Assembly: GCA_946612185.1 (NCBI GenBank)
Contig: CAMOEP010000032.1
Location: forward strand, 1-12,851
Reading direction: 5' to 3'
DNA: 12,851 bases
DNA from: an uncultured Ruminococcus sp.
Lineage (GTDB): Bacteria; Bacillota; Clostridia; Oscillospirales; Ruminococcaceae
Part shown: positions 1-9,083 of the stretch, piece after piece
Layout of the letters: each line of letters starts with the position of its first letter
Position numbering within the stretch: position 1 is the first letter of the stretch
Notes under the pieces: generated by a model
The model's database searches: none
Seen by the model: the letters and a program-made list of their open reading frames with translations, nothing else
Told to the model about the DNA's origin: nothing
Translations under genes and position numbers: made by a program

Positions 1-1036
1 AATAATCAACACCGGAAGCATCAGCGCTTGTAAAGTCAAGAGTGAAGGGGAACTTGTTCTGTGCATCTGCAAGCAGTCCGGCAGTTTCTTTCTTAACAGT
101 AACATTGTAAGTGTGGTAAGTATCAGATTTAAGTTCGGTTTCTACCACTCCACTGCCTGTAGTGATCTTACCGTCACCGTCTGTATCCTTATCCTCGGAC
201 TCAGTATCAAAACCAGTGACCTTTACGCCGTCGCCTTTGTTATAAACATAGGTAATGGATGTATTCTCTTCAGAATTACCATCGCTCTTGAGGAGAACAT
301 AGCCGTAGATAACAAGGCCGTTCTTATCGGCGTTGTACTTTGTATAAACATCGAGGTACAGGTTGTCAGGAGCAGAACCTTCTGTAACGCCGGAATTGGT
401 ATACTGGTTGTTATCAGTAACATCAGATATCTTATAGCGGTAAACACCGGGGGGATTCTTTGTAGCGCTGTCGTCGTTATTGCCGTTATTATAGATAGCG
501 TTAGCATTAACAGTGATATTCAGACTGCCGGAAGCCTTATTAACTCCAATGTCTGCAAGACTGATAAATGCAACGTTTTCCATGTTTGTTTTCTTTGCAG
601 CAGATGTGTCACCACCGAAAGTGATAGTACCTTCTTTTATGTCAGTAGTTGAAGCATTATCACCAACTTCAGTAGATATAGCGCCTATAACGCCCTGACG
701 AACAGTGAGAGTTACAGATTTTGCACCTTCCTTCACAGAACCGTTAGGATTTAAATCGTCGGGAGCATAAGTCTCAATGGTAGCTGATGTTGCAGGAGCG
801 GTAATATTGTAAGTGTAGGTGATGTTAGGCTCGTAGATCTCTTTACCGTCAACGTTGAACAGAACGATGTCCTTTTTGAGAGGGATAACCTGTGAAGATT
901 TTTCGGTAACAGTGTTAGCGGGTGGGTTATTAATAGCACCGGAATTTGCTGCAAAAGCGCCAACAGAAACGCTCATAGCGGAAACAGCGAGAATAGATGC
1001 CATAGAGACTAAAGTTCTTTTAATAGTAGTTTTCAT
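1..1036 (-). CDS. Spy0128/FctA-like major pilin, N-terminal 345 residues (runs off left edge)
   Basis: Likely backbone subunit of a sortase-assembled pilus. The ATG at 1036 follows AAAGGATG at good distance. Residues 1-29 form a signal peptide (basic start, hydrophobic core, cleavage likely after GAFA). Residues about 50-268 resemble the N-terminal domain of streptococcal Spy0128: a lysine pair at 54-55 in PLKKDIVLFN, then GVYRYKISD (198-205), then ITYVYNK ending in Asn266. By analogy Lys and Asn266 could form an intramolecular isopeptide bond. The acid that promotes the bond in Spy0128 is Glu; here it would be Asp205. An acidic linker (281-292) contains DTDGDGKI, like an EF-hand or dockerin calcium loop. 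A second pilin-type domain begins near 300 (SDTYHTYNVTVKK, KFPFTLDF). The C terminus with its sorting signal lies outside the window. It follows the adhesin gene by 92 bp, in the same direction. The pilin assignment is fairly firm; backbone rather than minor role is inferred from order. Confidence 0.82.
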   Translation of the reverse strand, partial: MKTTIKRTLVSMASILAVSAMSVSVGAFAANSGAINNPPANTVTEKSSQVIPLKKDIVLFNVDGKEIYEPNITYTYNITAPATSATIETYAPDDLNPNGSVKEGAKSVTLTVRQGVIGAISTEVGDNASTTDIKEGTITFGGDTSAAKKTNMENVAFISLADIGVNKASGSLNITVNANAIYNNGNNDDSATKNPPGVYRYKISDVTDNNQYTNSGVTEGSAPDNLYLDVYTKYNADKNGLVIYGYVLLKSDGNSEENTSITYVYNKGDGVKVTGFDTESEDKDTDGDGKITTGSGVVETELKSDTYHTYNVTVKKETAGLLADAQNKFPFTLDFTSADASGVDY

Positions 1037-1089
1037 TAAGATCATCCTTTCGTAATAGGTATATAGTTTATTCATCCTTTATAAGCTTT

Positions 1090-1107
1090 CAGGGAGGCTT
1101 ATCCCTG
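1090..1107 (-). other. Small hairpin between adhesin and pilin genes
   Basis: A perfect 6-bp inverted repeat (CAGGGA and TCCCTG with a 6-nt loop) lies in the 92-bp spacer. On the minus strand it is followed by AAAGCTTATAAAGG, not a T-run, so it is not a convincing terminator. It could be a processing or stabilising stem in front of the pilin mRNA. No separate promoter with good hexamers was seen in this spacer, so the pilin is probably read from the operon promoter. Confidence 0.35.
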
Positions 1108-1128
1108 GAGCGTTTTATGATACGGCGT

Positions 1129-4100
1129 TCAGAGTGATGTCTCATGTCGCATCTCCTCCTTTCGCCTTGTGATGTAAATAACTGCTGCCGCAGCCGAAAT
1201 GATTGCGATAACAGCTAAATAAGGTGAACTGCCTGATTTAGTGCCGGTTACGGGAATGGGGTAATTGTTCACCACATTCACCTTAGTGTCGTAGTTGATG
1301 ACTGCTACAGCGGAATTGTGCGTAACTGGCGCATTAATGCCGTTTACCATTGCAGTAACGGTACAGTTTCCGGAGTCAGTCTCGGTGATAGTGTACACAC
1401 CGTTTTGCAGACCGTAGAGAGTGACACTTTTTCCAGCCTGAACAGTAACAGTTATAGTATTGTTTACAGCCTGGATAGTTTCATTGCTGCCGAAGCCGCT
1501 GATGAAGTAGCTGCTTTTATCCAGAGCAGGGGATTGGATAGTGAAGGTGAATTCATTCTTGCCTTCTGAGTCGCCGGTGACTGTCTTGGAAAGTTCCAGT
1601 TCATGACCCTTTATCTCGTAAATAACATATACTACCGGGTCATCAGGCATATTTCTGATAGTATCGGAGCCACTGAATTTATACTGCATATATCCCTCGT
1701 TTATAGATATCTGCATAGAGTTACATTCGGCCATTACCGTATCGCTGATATTTTCGTCAGTGCTGCCCACGCCAATACCTTTAAGGTCGAGAGCAAGGTA
1801 ATTTGAACCGTAGTCCAGGTCGCCGGGGATAACGAAAGCAGGAGCAGTAGGGGTTGTGATCTGAGCGATAAGCAGACTTTTCTCATATGTTACGGGGAGC
1901 ATTTCGCCCGATACAGCCGCAGTACCATCGGGGTTCTCAGTAGTAATATCACGCTTGAAAACTGAGCCGTTTCTCTCGATAGAACTGAGAGTTTCAAAAG
2001 TACCGTCAGGCTTTTTGAACACATACTTGATGACAGGCTTTTGTGAATAAACGAACCATATCTCATCATCGCCCAGTATATCGGAATTATCGCTGCCAAC
2101 GAAGAAGTCGTAGCTGCCGCCGGGAACGCTGCCGAAAGTTACAGAGGGAACACCAGTTCGGGAAACTGTGACGTTTCCGGAATTGTCAGCAGAACCGGTA
2201 ATGATGCCGGAGAAAACGTAAGAGGTGTTATTATCTATAAGGCTTTCGGGGGATAAAACATCGGTGTTTGAGATATTCCATGATCCAGTGGAGTCAAAGA
2301 CGTGGCTGTAAATGGAGTTATCAGCAGTTCTGAGTTCATCGGTCTTATCAGTGATCGTATTGCCATGAGCCAGTGCGACTTTGACTTCCTTTGCGGTTAT
2401 ACTTGTATTGGTGTAAGTGATAGTCTGGGTATCGGAAGTTTTAGACGAGGTGAATTCAGCATTATAAAGCTTATCACCGCTTACCGCATCGTTTACGGTC
2501 TTGAATAGCGGGTCGGAAGCCTGAACTATACTGATAGTCTGGGTGTATGATACCTCGTCGATCGTTTCTTTGTAGGAAACATTTCGTATACCGCCGTTTG
2601 ATGTGGTATATCCATTTTCAGCGTACAGGACGTAATTATTCTGACCAGAAGGTGTATATGGAGATGGAGCTTCATAGAATAAAACGTAGGAAGTAGTATC
2701 ACCGTTAGAAAGGTCGATAGTCTGAGTTGAAAGGACTGTTGTTTCAGCTATCCTGTCAATTGGTTCATTTTGAGGATATCTTGGATCATTTGTTATTAAA
2801 TTGTAATTGGTTTGATTGCTTCTATGAGAGTAGTAATTCCTTGTGCCCTTTTCGATCTTATTTTTTGTGATAGTCACCTGATAGTGGAAGGGAGTATCCA
2901 TATCAGCCTGTAAGCCCTTAGTTATCTCGCTAAGGTTTACGATAGTGGGGCGCTTTTCGTAGTAGATAGCGTAGATATTAACATCGTAGCCGCAGTCTAC
3001 CCATTCATTGCCTATGGAGTACTGGAAGCCCTTCCAGGTATTTCTTATCTGGAGGAATGGTCTGTCAGTGTCATTACTCTTGTAGTCGGTGATGATCTTC
3101 ATTCCAGCCGAACTATTAGCACCAGGAACGCCGATAGCGAAAGAGTAGTAGTTTGTAGCATTATTTGTGTAGGAAAGGGGAGCATTTATTCTTTCGTGGA
3201 TATTGTAAGCTATCTTGGAAACATCTGCGTCAGTGGGAGCATCGTTTCTTTTGGTGATATCTACAAGTCTTCCTTCAAGGTTCATTTTCCTATAAATGAT
3301 AGGCAGAGTTTCAGGACTTTTGTAGTAAACCAGGTAAACTGCATCAGTTTCCTCGTTGAAAACACGGGGAGTGGTGCTGCCGCTGGGAGTTACCATGACC
3401 TGTCTTGTTTCCGGGTCGTACCATATACTGTCGATCTTAGTATCCTCGGATATGGACTTGTAGTCCTCAGCGCCGTTACCGGCAGTGCAGGCGAGTTCCC
3501 AGTCATAACCTGCGGAAGCGTTGGGATTTAGCAATTCGTCGCAGAGTTCTCTGGAATTGAGCAGCACTTCAGAGCCGTTGATTTTTATCATCGGGTCACT
3601 TAGCCACTGATCCTTCAGTACCCAGTCTTTATCGGTAGTGTCCACAACATGAACAGGAATCTTTATGGGAGTTTTCCAGCAGCCGTAGAGAGTCATGCTG
3701 TTAGCGCCGTTCAGGAACTCCTTAGTTATTTTGGTTTCAGCGAAGTTGAAGGGTTCGGTTTCGCTGCCAAACTCAGTCTGTTTCTCTGTTGACCAGTAGT
3801 GGAACATCTGCTCGCTGTTGTTGGAAACAGGAGTATAGGGAGGGCAGTCGATAACGGAGTTCAGGTTTATAGCCTTGTAGTACTGTTTCCTTACAGTGTC
3901 GTACTGGTAGTCTGAATCTTCCCAGTGACCGCCCCAGCCGGTGTCGTTATCAGGGGAATCGGAGTTATTCTTATCGAAGTACACCATAACTTCCCACTGA
4001 GCATACAGAACTGAGGGGTGGCTGTTAGTATCCACACGACGGATATCAACGCTGTTGGGGTCGAAGCTTATACCTGAGCCGTCGGGTTTGGTATTCCAGC

Positions 4101-7100
4101 CGATGAACCTGTAGTCATTGTTTGTGAAGCCAACGCCGTTGCTGAGCTTAACTGCTGTATTATTTAAGAAATCGCTTACGATAAGCTGGTTATTGCTTAT
4201 TGTATAGGAAAGGGGAATTTCCGGGGAGAGGATAGTGCCGCCGGCATTAGCAGCATCTTTAGCCTCCGGGGTTACTTCGCCGCCGTTAGGATCGTAGATG
4301 ATAGCAGCGTTTTTGATCTCCTCATAAACAGCGTCAAGAATGATAGTATTCCGTGTTTCAGTCTCGCCGGTTTCGGGATCAGTGTAGGGGATAGGGGTAG
4401 CGTACAGTGAACTGAACTGGAAGCTCTGACCGGGGTAATACACTCTCTCAGAGGAGTCGTTGTGGATCTTCCAGCCAACGAAGTTATACATACCATCCGG
4501 ATCTTTAGCAACACGAGTAACGACAACATCAGCGTGATCGGAGTAGTTATCCGCATCGAGGAAAGAGAATGTAGTCTCATTCGAGTCGCTGCCGTCGATA
4601 ATACCGATGCCGGCGTTATACTGGATATTGTAAGTGCCGAGCTGTTTCCAGTGGAGTTTCAGGTGAACGTCAGATGTGACACGCTCAGAGAAGTTATATG
4701 GTGTTTCCGAGCCGTCGGGTAATATTCTGTACCAGCCCAGATAGCGATAAACACCTTCAGCGTGGCTATATCTTATAGCATCAGTGCTGAGTGAAGCGTC
4801 GGTGGTATACTTAGCGCATCTGTCGGAGATAGCGTCCTCGAAAGGATCCCACTCATCGCCCAGACCGTAGTACGCTCTGTCGTGGAGGGTGTAGTAGTGA
4901 TCTCCGAATACATTAGGCTCATAGTTTCGTGAAGCGGTCTTGTATTCTGAGATAGGTTCGCCGTCGTATGCTTCCCAGAACCAGGTTGACTGGCTGTCAG
5001 CGATCTCGCCGCCGTTAGGGTCTATAGTTACAAGGAACCATTGTTTTTCGTAGCCTGAGTAAACGACCATGTTTGCGTCAGGCATGGTGCTGTTATCAAA
5101 GTCAAGCTTTACATTACCGCCACTGTTGAGGTACCAGCCAGTGAAGTTAAAACCAGTCGAAGCGTCCTGGGGGTCAGGCTGTACAAAATCAGCGAGTGGC
5201 TGCTGGTACAATAAGGTCTTTTCAATGTATTGATCATTGGTAACAGGGTGTCTGAAAGTAATGGTATATGACAGTCGTCTGTGATAAACGTAGATGTCAT
5301 TCGATCCGAGATTTTTTACATCGTCAACGGCAGCTGCATATTCCGGAGTAGGAGTAAAATTATTGAAAGTATAGCCACAAACTTCAAAACCGGTGAATTT
5401 ATTAGTAAAATTGAAATTTAAGTTATTTTGGTTTGCTCTGCTGGTTTTAACAAGGTCTTTGTTATCAAGAGAATAATTACCATTAAGGTCTTGAAGCACA
5501 TGAATGATCTTTCCGCCTTCATTCTGACCGCTTGCGTATATCGGAATAGTGTAAGTGTGAGTGGAGTTGTTGTGATTGCTGTAGCTCGCAGAAGTTACAT
5601 CGAAAGCGTCAAGGTAGGATATACCCGTTCTTGTATAAGATGAACCCTTATAATAATACCACGCTGTTTCAAAATCCCAGGTGTACCCGTTATCAGCGAT
5701 AAGCTGACCGTATAATCCGTTCCAGCTAACTATAAGATAATTTGAACTGGTTGAGCGTGCGCTGTAGAAATTGTACACCATTCTTTCTCTGTCGTAGTAT
5801 ACGTTCAGAACAGTAGAGCCGTTACCTGCAACAGTCTTAGCCGGGTCACAGGTCAGGTAATAGAAGCCGGTGTACGTCTTGTTTGTAAAGTTAGAAGCAA
5901 CGGATACGACCTGTTCGGTCATGACATTAGCTGAAATGGTCGTAGCTTCCTCGAAGTCGTAGGACTTTACTCTGCCTGCCTCTTTCATGCTGGCGATGTA
6001 TTCCTTGTAAGCCTCGTCGCCGGCTTTGGTATTCTCGAACTCAGGGTGTAAAGCACGGTCATCAATGATGTCCATATCAGCATTATCGGTTATCTTCTGC
6101 TTCCAGATGATAACGGTATACTGTGAAGCGTCGGGAGTCCAGCGAGCAAAGAGTTTTACCTGAACTATCTTCTTGCCCTCGGCATTTGCAGCAGTTTCCT
6201 TGACATACAGCTTAGTGCCGTCGGAGTACATTTGGTCGTTGGAAAATGTTGTCAGATTAAGGTCAGCGTCAGTGACCTGAGTGCCGTCCTCGGTGAACCA
6301 GCCCTGGAAAATGTAGCCGGCACGGGTGGGGGTATGATTGCTGAAACTGAAACCGTCACTAAGAGCGAAGCTTTTCGGAGGGATATAAGTTGCACCGCTT
6401 CCGGCATCGCCGCTTATGAATTCGATCCAGCGTATAGGCTCGAAAACCGGGTACAGACGAGTGGTATTCGAGATATGTGCAGGGCTTGAAACGGGTGTTA
6501 TATTAGGAGTATTGTTCAGGTACTCGTTAATTGCGCTTCCGGAAAGTGAAGCCACTTTTTCCTGTTTCAGCTCGTTAATTTCCTCGGTAGTCAGTCCGGC
6601 GGATTCGCTTTCAGACAGTTCAGTAAGTGGACTGTCCATCAGGTCTGCCCAACCAGTAAAATGCATCTGAGGAGGCTGACCGTCAGCCTTGTTGGGGTCC
6701 TGGTCGTCGTAGCTTACCTGGTAGTCGCTTATGTCGATATCAGCGTAGCCGTTTACGAGAACGCCACGTCTTGTTGCAGATACAGTGAAACTGCTTGTTT
6801 TGCTGTTGTACTGGTCGTGGAAGATGATGAATGCGCAGGACTTGAATACTGCACGAAGTTCAACGTTTTCCACTCCGGGCTGTATTTCCGGGATATTCTC
6901 GAAGTCGAAAGGTTCGTCTGCAAGACCGTTAGTTTTGTCATAAACGAACCATCCCACGAAAGTGTACCTACTTGTTTCCTCAGCAGGAAGCTGGGGGAAT
7001 ATGGGGTGTTCACCGTTTTTAATGGTCTGCTTGCAGATCTTTTTGAAAGCGCCTGAATCGTCAAGGCTTGAAGTTGGGAAGTAGTATTTTGAGTAAGTGC

Positions 7101-7728
7101 TGTTTTCATTATCAGGGTTATCGGGCATCATGAAGTGGTAAGTTCTGACACCGGGAGTGCCGTTATCAACTTCGTAAACCGAGAAGCCGTCAGCCTGGAA
7201 AGTGATAGTATCGTTGTAGACCTTGAAGTTCCGTATTTCTTCACGGATACCGTCGTCACTGATATGCCACAGGCGGAGAGTGCTTGAATCAGCCTCAGCA
7301 ATGCTTGAATTGGTGATATCCACCTTGATAGTGCTTCCGTTTTCCGGCTGGAACTCGTCACCGTTGTTATCGGTGATAGAGATATTGTAAGCACAGATAT
7401 TCTCGTTAGGATCATTCTCGACAGCAGAAACGTTAACTGTAGCATTTGAGGGCATCAGACCGTCAAGTGTAACGACTTCTTTTTCTTTTTCATCGGGAGA
7501 TGCACTAATGACCTGATACTCAAGAGGAGCAGATTCGGCAGCGGGTTCTTCATCAGTATCCTGATAAGAAGCTATCACGTCGCTGACGTTTTCAGAAACA
7601 GTCTTTACCTCATCAGCGAATGCCTTGTGGATATTGTCGGGAATAAATGACATGATCATTGCAAGGCTTATAAAGGAAACTGTAACACGCTTGAAAGCCG
7701 ATTTTACAGCGAACTGAGTTTTATTCAT
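1129..7728 (-). CDS. Giant cell-wall-anchored adhesin with InlB-like modules (probable pilus tip protein)
   Basis: A 2199-residue surface protein. The ATG at 7728 sits behind AAGGAGGTGG, and a signal peptide (MNKTQFAVKS, hydrophobic 16-30, cleavage near 37-39) follows at once. The reading frame stays open upstream to 7809, but that start overlaps the sortase gene and has no such signal. Residues about 85-190 form a beta-rich N-terminal domain. From about 245 to 1355 there are some eight modules with the InlB B-repeat (Flg_new/Listeria-Bacteroides) pattern of F-x-GW, then a short beta strand ending like LYAQW: near 258, 357, 475, 862, 997, 1083, 1208 and a divergent one near 1310. About 1360-2035 is unassigned beta-rich sequence. 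Residues 2043-2154 form a pilin-type domain with an E-box-like GVYTITE. The tail is IPVTG (2158-2162), a membrane segment (2169-2187) and RRK, the substrate signal for the adjacent sortase. Target ligand is unknown. Confidence 0.9.
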   Translation of the reverse strand: MNKTQFAVKSAFKRVTVSFISLAMIMSFIPDNIHKAFADEVKTVSENVSDVIASYQDTDEEPAAESAPLEYQVISASPDEKEKEVVTLDGLMPSNATVNVSAVENDPNENICAYNISITDNNGDEFQPENGSTIKVDITNSSIAEADSSTLRLWHISDDGIREEIRNFKVYNDTITFQADGFSVYEVDNGTPGVRTYHFMMPDNPDNENSTYSKYYFPTSSLDDSGAFKKICKQTIKNGEHPIFPQLPAEETSRYTFVGWFVYDKTNGLADEPFDFENIPEIQPGVENVELRAVFKSCAFIIFHDQYNSKTSSFTVSATRRGVLVNGYADIDISDYQVSYDDQDPNKADGQPPQMHFTGWADLMDSPLTELSESESAGLTTEEINELKQEKVASLSGSAINEYLNNTPNITPVSSPAHISNTTRLYPVFEPIRWIEFISGDAGSGATYIPPKSFALSDGFSFSNHTPTRAGYIFQGWFTEDGTQVTDADLNLTTFSNDQMYSDGTKLYVKETAANAEGKKIVQVKLFARWTPDASQYTVIIWKQKITDNADMDIIDDRALHPEFENTKAGDEAYKEYIASMKEAGRVKSYDFEEATTISANVMTEQVVSVASNFTNKTYTGFYYLTCDPAKTVAGNGSTVLNVYYDRERMVYNFYSARSTSSNYLIVSWNGLYGQLIADNGYTWDFETAWYYYKGSSYTRTGISYLDAFDVTSASYSNHNNSTHTYTIPIYASGQNEGGKIIHVLQDLNGNYSLDNKDLVKTSRANQNNLNFNFTNKFTGFEVCGYTFNNFTPTPEYAAAVDDVKNLGSNDIYVYHRRLSYTITFRHPVTNDQYIEKTLLYQQPLADFVQPDPQDASTGFNFTGWYLNSGGNVKLDFDNSTMPDANMVVYSGYEKQWFLVTIDPNGGEIADSQSTWFWEAYDGEPISEYKTASRNYEPNVFGDHYYTLHDRAYYGLGDEWDPFEDAISDRCAKYTTDASLSTDAIRYSHAEGVYRYLGWYRILPDGSETPYNFSERVTSDVHLKLHWKQLGTYNIQYNAGIGIIDGSDSNETTFSFLDADNYSDHADVVVTRVAKDPDGMYNFVGWKIHNDSSERVYYPGQSFQFSSLYATPIPYTDPETGETETRNTIILDAVYEEIKNAAIIYDPNGGEVTPEAKDAANAGGTILSPEIPLSYTISNNQLIVSDFLNNTAVKLSNGVGFTNNDYRFIGWNTKPDGSGISFDPNSVDIRRVDTNSHPSVLYAQWEVMVYFDKNNSDSPDNDTGWGGHWEDSDYQYDTVRKQYYKAINLNSVIDCPPYTPVSNNSEQMFHYWSTEKQTEFGSETEPFNFAETKITKEFLNGANSMTLYGCWKTPIKIPVHVVDTTDKDWVLKDQWLSDPMIKINGSEVLLNSRELCDELLNPNASAGYDWELACTAGNGAEDYKSISEDTKIDSIWYDPETRQVMVTPSGSTTPRVFNEETDAVYLVYYKSPETLPIIYRKMNLEGRLVDITKRNDAPTDADVSKIAYNIHERINAPLSYTNNATNYYSFAIGVPGANSSAGMKIITDYKSNDTDRPFLQIRNTWKGFQYSIGNEWVDCGYDVNIYAIYYEKRPTIVNLSEITKGLQADMDTPFHYQVTITKNKIEKGTRNYYSHRSNQTNYNLITNDPRYPQNEPIDRIAETTVLSTQTIDLSNGDTTSYVLFYEAPSPYTPSGQNNYVLYAENGYTTSNGGIRNVSYKETIDEVSYTQTISIVQASDPLFKTVNDAVSGDKLYNAEFTSSKTSDTQTITYTNTSITAKEVKVALAHGNTITDKTDELRTADNSIYSHVFDSTGSWNISNTDVLSPESLIDNNTSYVFSGIITGSADNSGNVTVSRTGVPSVTFGSVPGGSYDFFVGSDNSDILGDDEIWFVYSQKPVIKYVFKKPDGTFETLSSIERNGSVFKRDITTENPDGTAAVSGEMLPVTYEKSLLIAQITTPTAPAFVIPGDLDYGSNYLALDLKGIGVGSTDENISDTVMAECNSMQISINEGYMQYKFSGSDTIRNMPDDPVVYVIYEIKGHELELSKTVTGDSEGKNEFTFTIQSPALDKSSYFISGFGSNETIQAVNNTITVTVQAGKSVTLYGLQNGVYTITETDSGNCTVTAMVNGINAPVTHNSAVAVINYDTKVNVVNNYPIPVTGTKSGSSPYLAVIAIISAAAAVIYITRRKEEMRHETSL

Positions 7729-7768
7729 TATGCACCACCTCCTTGTGATAAAATATAATATGCGGAAA

Positions 7769-9070
7769 TTAGTTTTCCGGTGAATTTTCTTCCTCCGGGC
7801 GCTGACCACGGTATCTCAGGCAGATGAAGTCTGCGGTGAGGGCTGCGGCAGCGATGAGTATCATAAGTCCGGTCCATTTGTCACGGATACCCATTCGTCC
7901 GGTGATATCCTCGGTCATGAGGAAAGCGATGACCGAAACGATAAGGATAATTGCTTCCAGGATAAGACCGGTACGGCTTTTTCTCAGAAAGTGTTTCAGG
8001 TCACTGACGATCTGGCTGTTTGGGTTATTTTCATCAGCGTCCTCCGGAACGTTATCCATATCCGGAACATCTTCCTGGTTGTCGGTATCATCTTCAAGTT
8101 TCTTTATCATATTCCTTGCGTAGCGCATCTGACCGAACTTTCGTCTGAGCGCCCACACGGGAAGCAGGGTAAGGAAAGTACACACAACGCACATCAGGTT
8201 CAGGAATGACCATTTATTCCGGCTGACCTTGTGACCTGAGGCGGTGAGAAGCTGGGGGAGTGGGGAAGTATCTTCGGAAGTATCCTCAGCCATACGTTCA
8301 GCGGCGCTGCCGTTAGTGGCATTATCCCAGGGCTTTACGCTTGCAAAGAGGACGATCCTTCCGTCGGTGACGGCATCGGAGCAGGTAGACAAACCGATTA
8401 TCTTGCTGCCGCCGTCGGGAATTTCTTTTTGAGTAACGGAGTGCTGCTGGATATAATCCTGTAACACGGGATACTTGCTTTCAGCGCCGTCGGTCACCTG
8501 ATAGACTGCATCTTCGTAAGCGTTAGTCCTGATACAGGCAAAGACCTGTATGATGAAATCGCCGGAGTCAGTCTGGAGGATACCCTCACTGTGGGAGGCG
8601 AAGAAGTCGGGGTCGAGGTATTTTTCGATATCACCGAACATAGCGCCGTTGTCCATATGATGACCATAGATAAGGTTATACCAATTGCTGAAGTCGCCGT
8701 CATTTTCGGCAGCCAGGTAGATAGAACCTGAAAGTGTACTGTAACCGAAGATATCCTTATTGAGGTATTCCAGGTTATCTCTGCCGTGCATTACGGGGTA
8801 GTTGATGTTAGTGCCGAAAAGTTCTATCCAGCCCACGGTATCGGTGTTGATATCCTTCAGTTCGGAGAAGCTGTAATTTGGTTCACCGGAGTTCTGAGCG
8901 GGAGCAGGTCGGTACTGTAGAAGGTCGTATGAAGTGAAAGCGGTGCGGTTGGTATAGTAAATATCGTTCAGCACATACAGACCTGAAACAAGAAGCACAG
9001 CGGCGATAAGTGCGGAAACTGCCATGAGAACGCCGTTAGCAGCGGTGGCTAATCTGTTCAGAAATTTCAT
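7769..9070 (-). CDS. srtB: Class B sortase with C-terminal multi-pass membrane domain
   Basis: Transpeptidase that would cleave the sorting signals of the two following proteins and join pilin subunits or anchor them. The 433-residue product has an N-terminal membrane anchor (13-35) and a class B catalytic domain (about 60-250): VGWIELFGTNINYPV, DNLEYL, then His137 in YGHHMDNGAMF, Cys230 in LSTCS and Arg238 in DGRIVLF. All three catalytic residues are present. Beyond the usual end of the family are membrane segments at about 288-307, 367-384 and 400-417, with an acidic cytoplasmic stretch (325-352) between the first two. The start at 9070 is chosen because GGAG lies 8 nt upstream; ATG 9076 and GTG 9079 are too close to it. 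The gene begins 13 nt after the SipA-like stop and ends 40 nt before the adhesin start, so it is clearly in the same operon. Streptococcal Spy0129 is a known class B pilus sortase, which supports a polymerase role. Confidence 0.9.
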   Translation of the reverse strand: MKFLNRLATAANGVLMAVSALIAAVLLVSGLYVLNDIYYTNRTAFTSYDLLQYRPAPAQNSGEPNYSFSELKDINTDTVGWIELFGTNINYPVMHGRDNLEYLNKDIFGYSTLSGSIYLAAENDGDFSNWYNLIYGHHMDNGAMFGDIEKYLDPDFFASHSEGILQTDSGDFIIQVFACIRTNAYEDAVYQVTDGAESKYPVLQDYIQQHSVTQKEIPDGGSKIIGLSTCSDAVTDGRIVLFASVKPWDNATNGSAAERMAEDTSEDTSPLPQLLTASGHKVSRNKWSFLNLMCVVCTFLTLLPVWALRRKFGQMRYARNMIKKLEDDTDNQEDVPDMDNVPEDADENNPNSQIVSDLKHFLRKSRTGLILEAIILIVSVIAFLMTEDITGRMGIRDKWTGLMILIAAAALTADFICLRYRGQRPEEENSPEN

Positions 9071-9083
9071 ACGCATCACTCCG

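Noticed and set aside
113..1055. Plus-strand open frames opposite the pilin
   Set aside because: They lie antisense to a clear secreted pilin, have no ribosome sites and unnatural composition; they mirror the coding frame.
7729..7809. Upstream in-frame start for the adhesin at 7809
   Set aside because: It would overlap the end of the sortase gene and put 27 basic residues before a normal signal peptide; ATG 7728 has an excellent ribosome site.
9071..9079. GTG 9079 and ATG 9076 as sortase starts
   Set aside because: Both lie at or within 2 nt of the GGAG element; ATG 9070 has proper 8-nt spacing.
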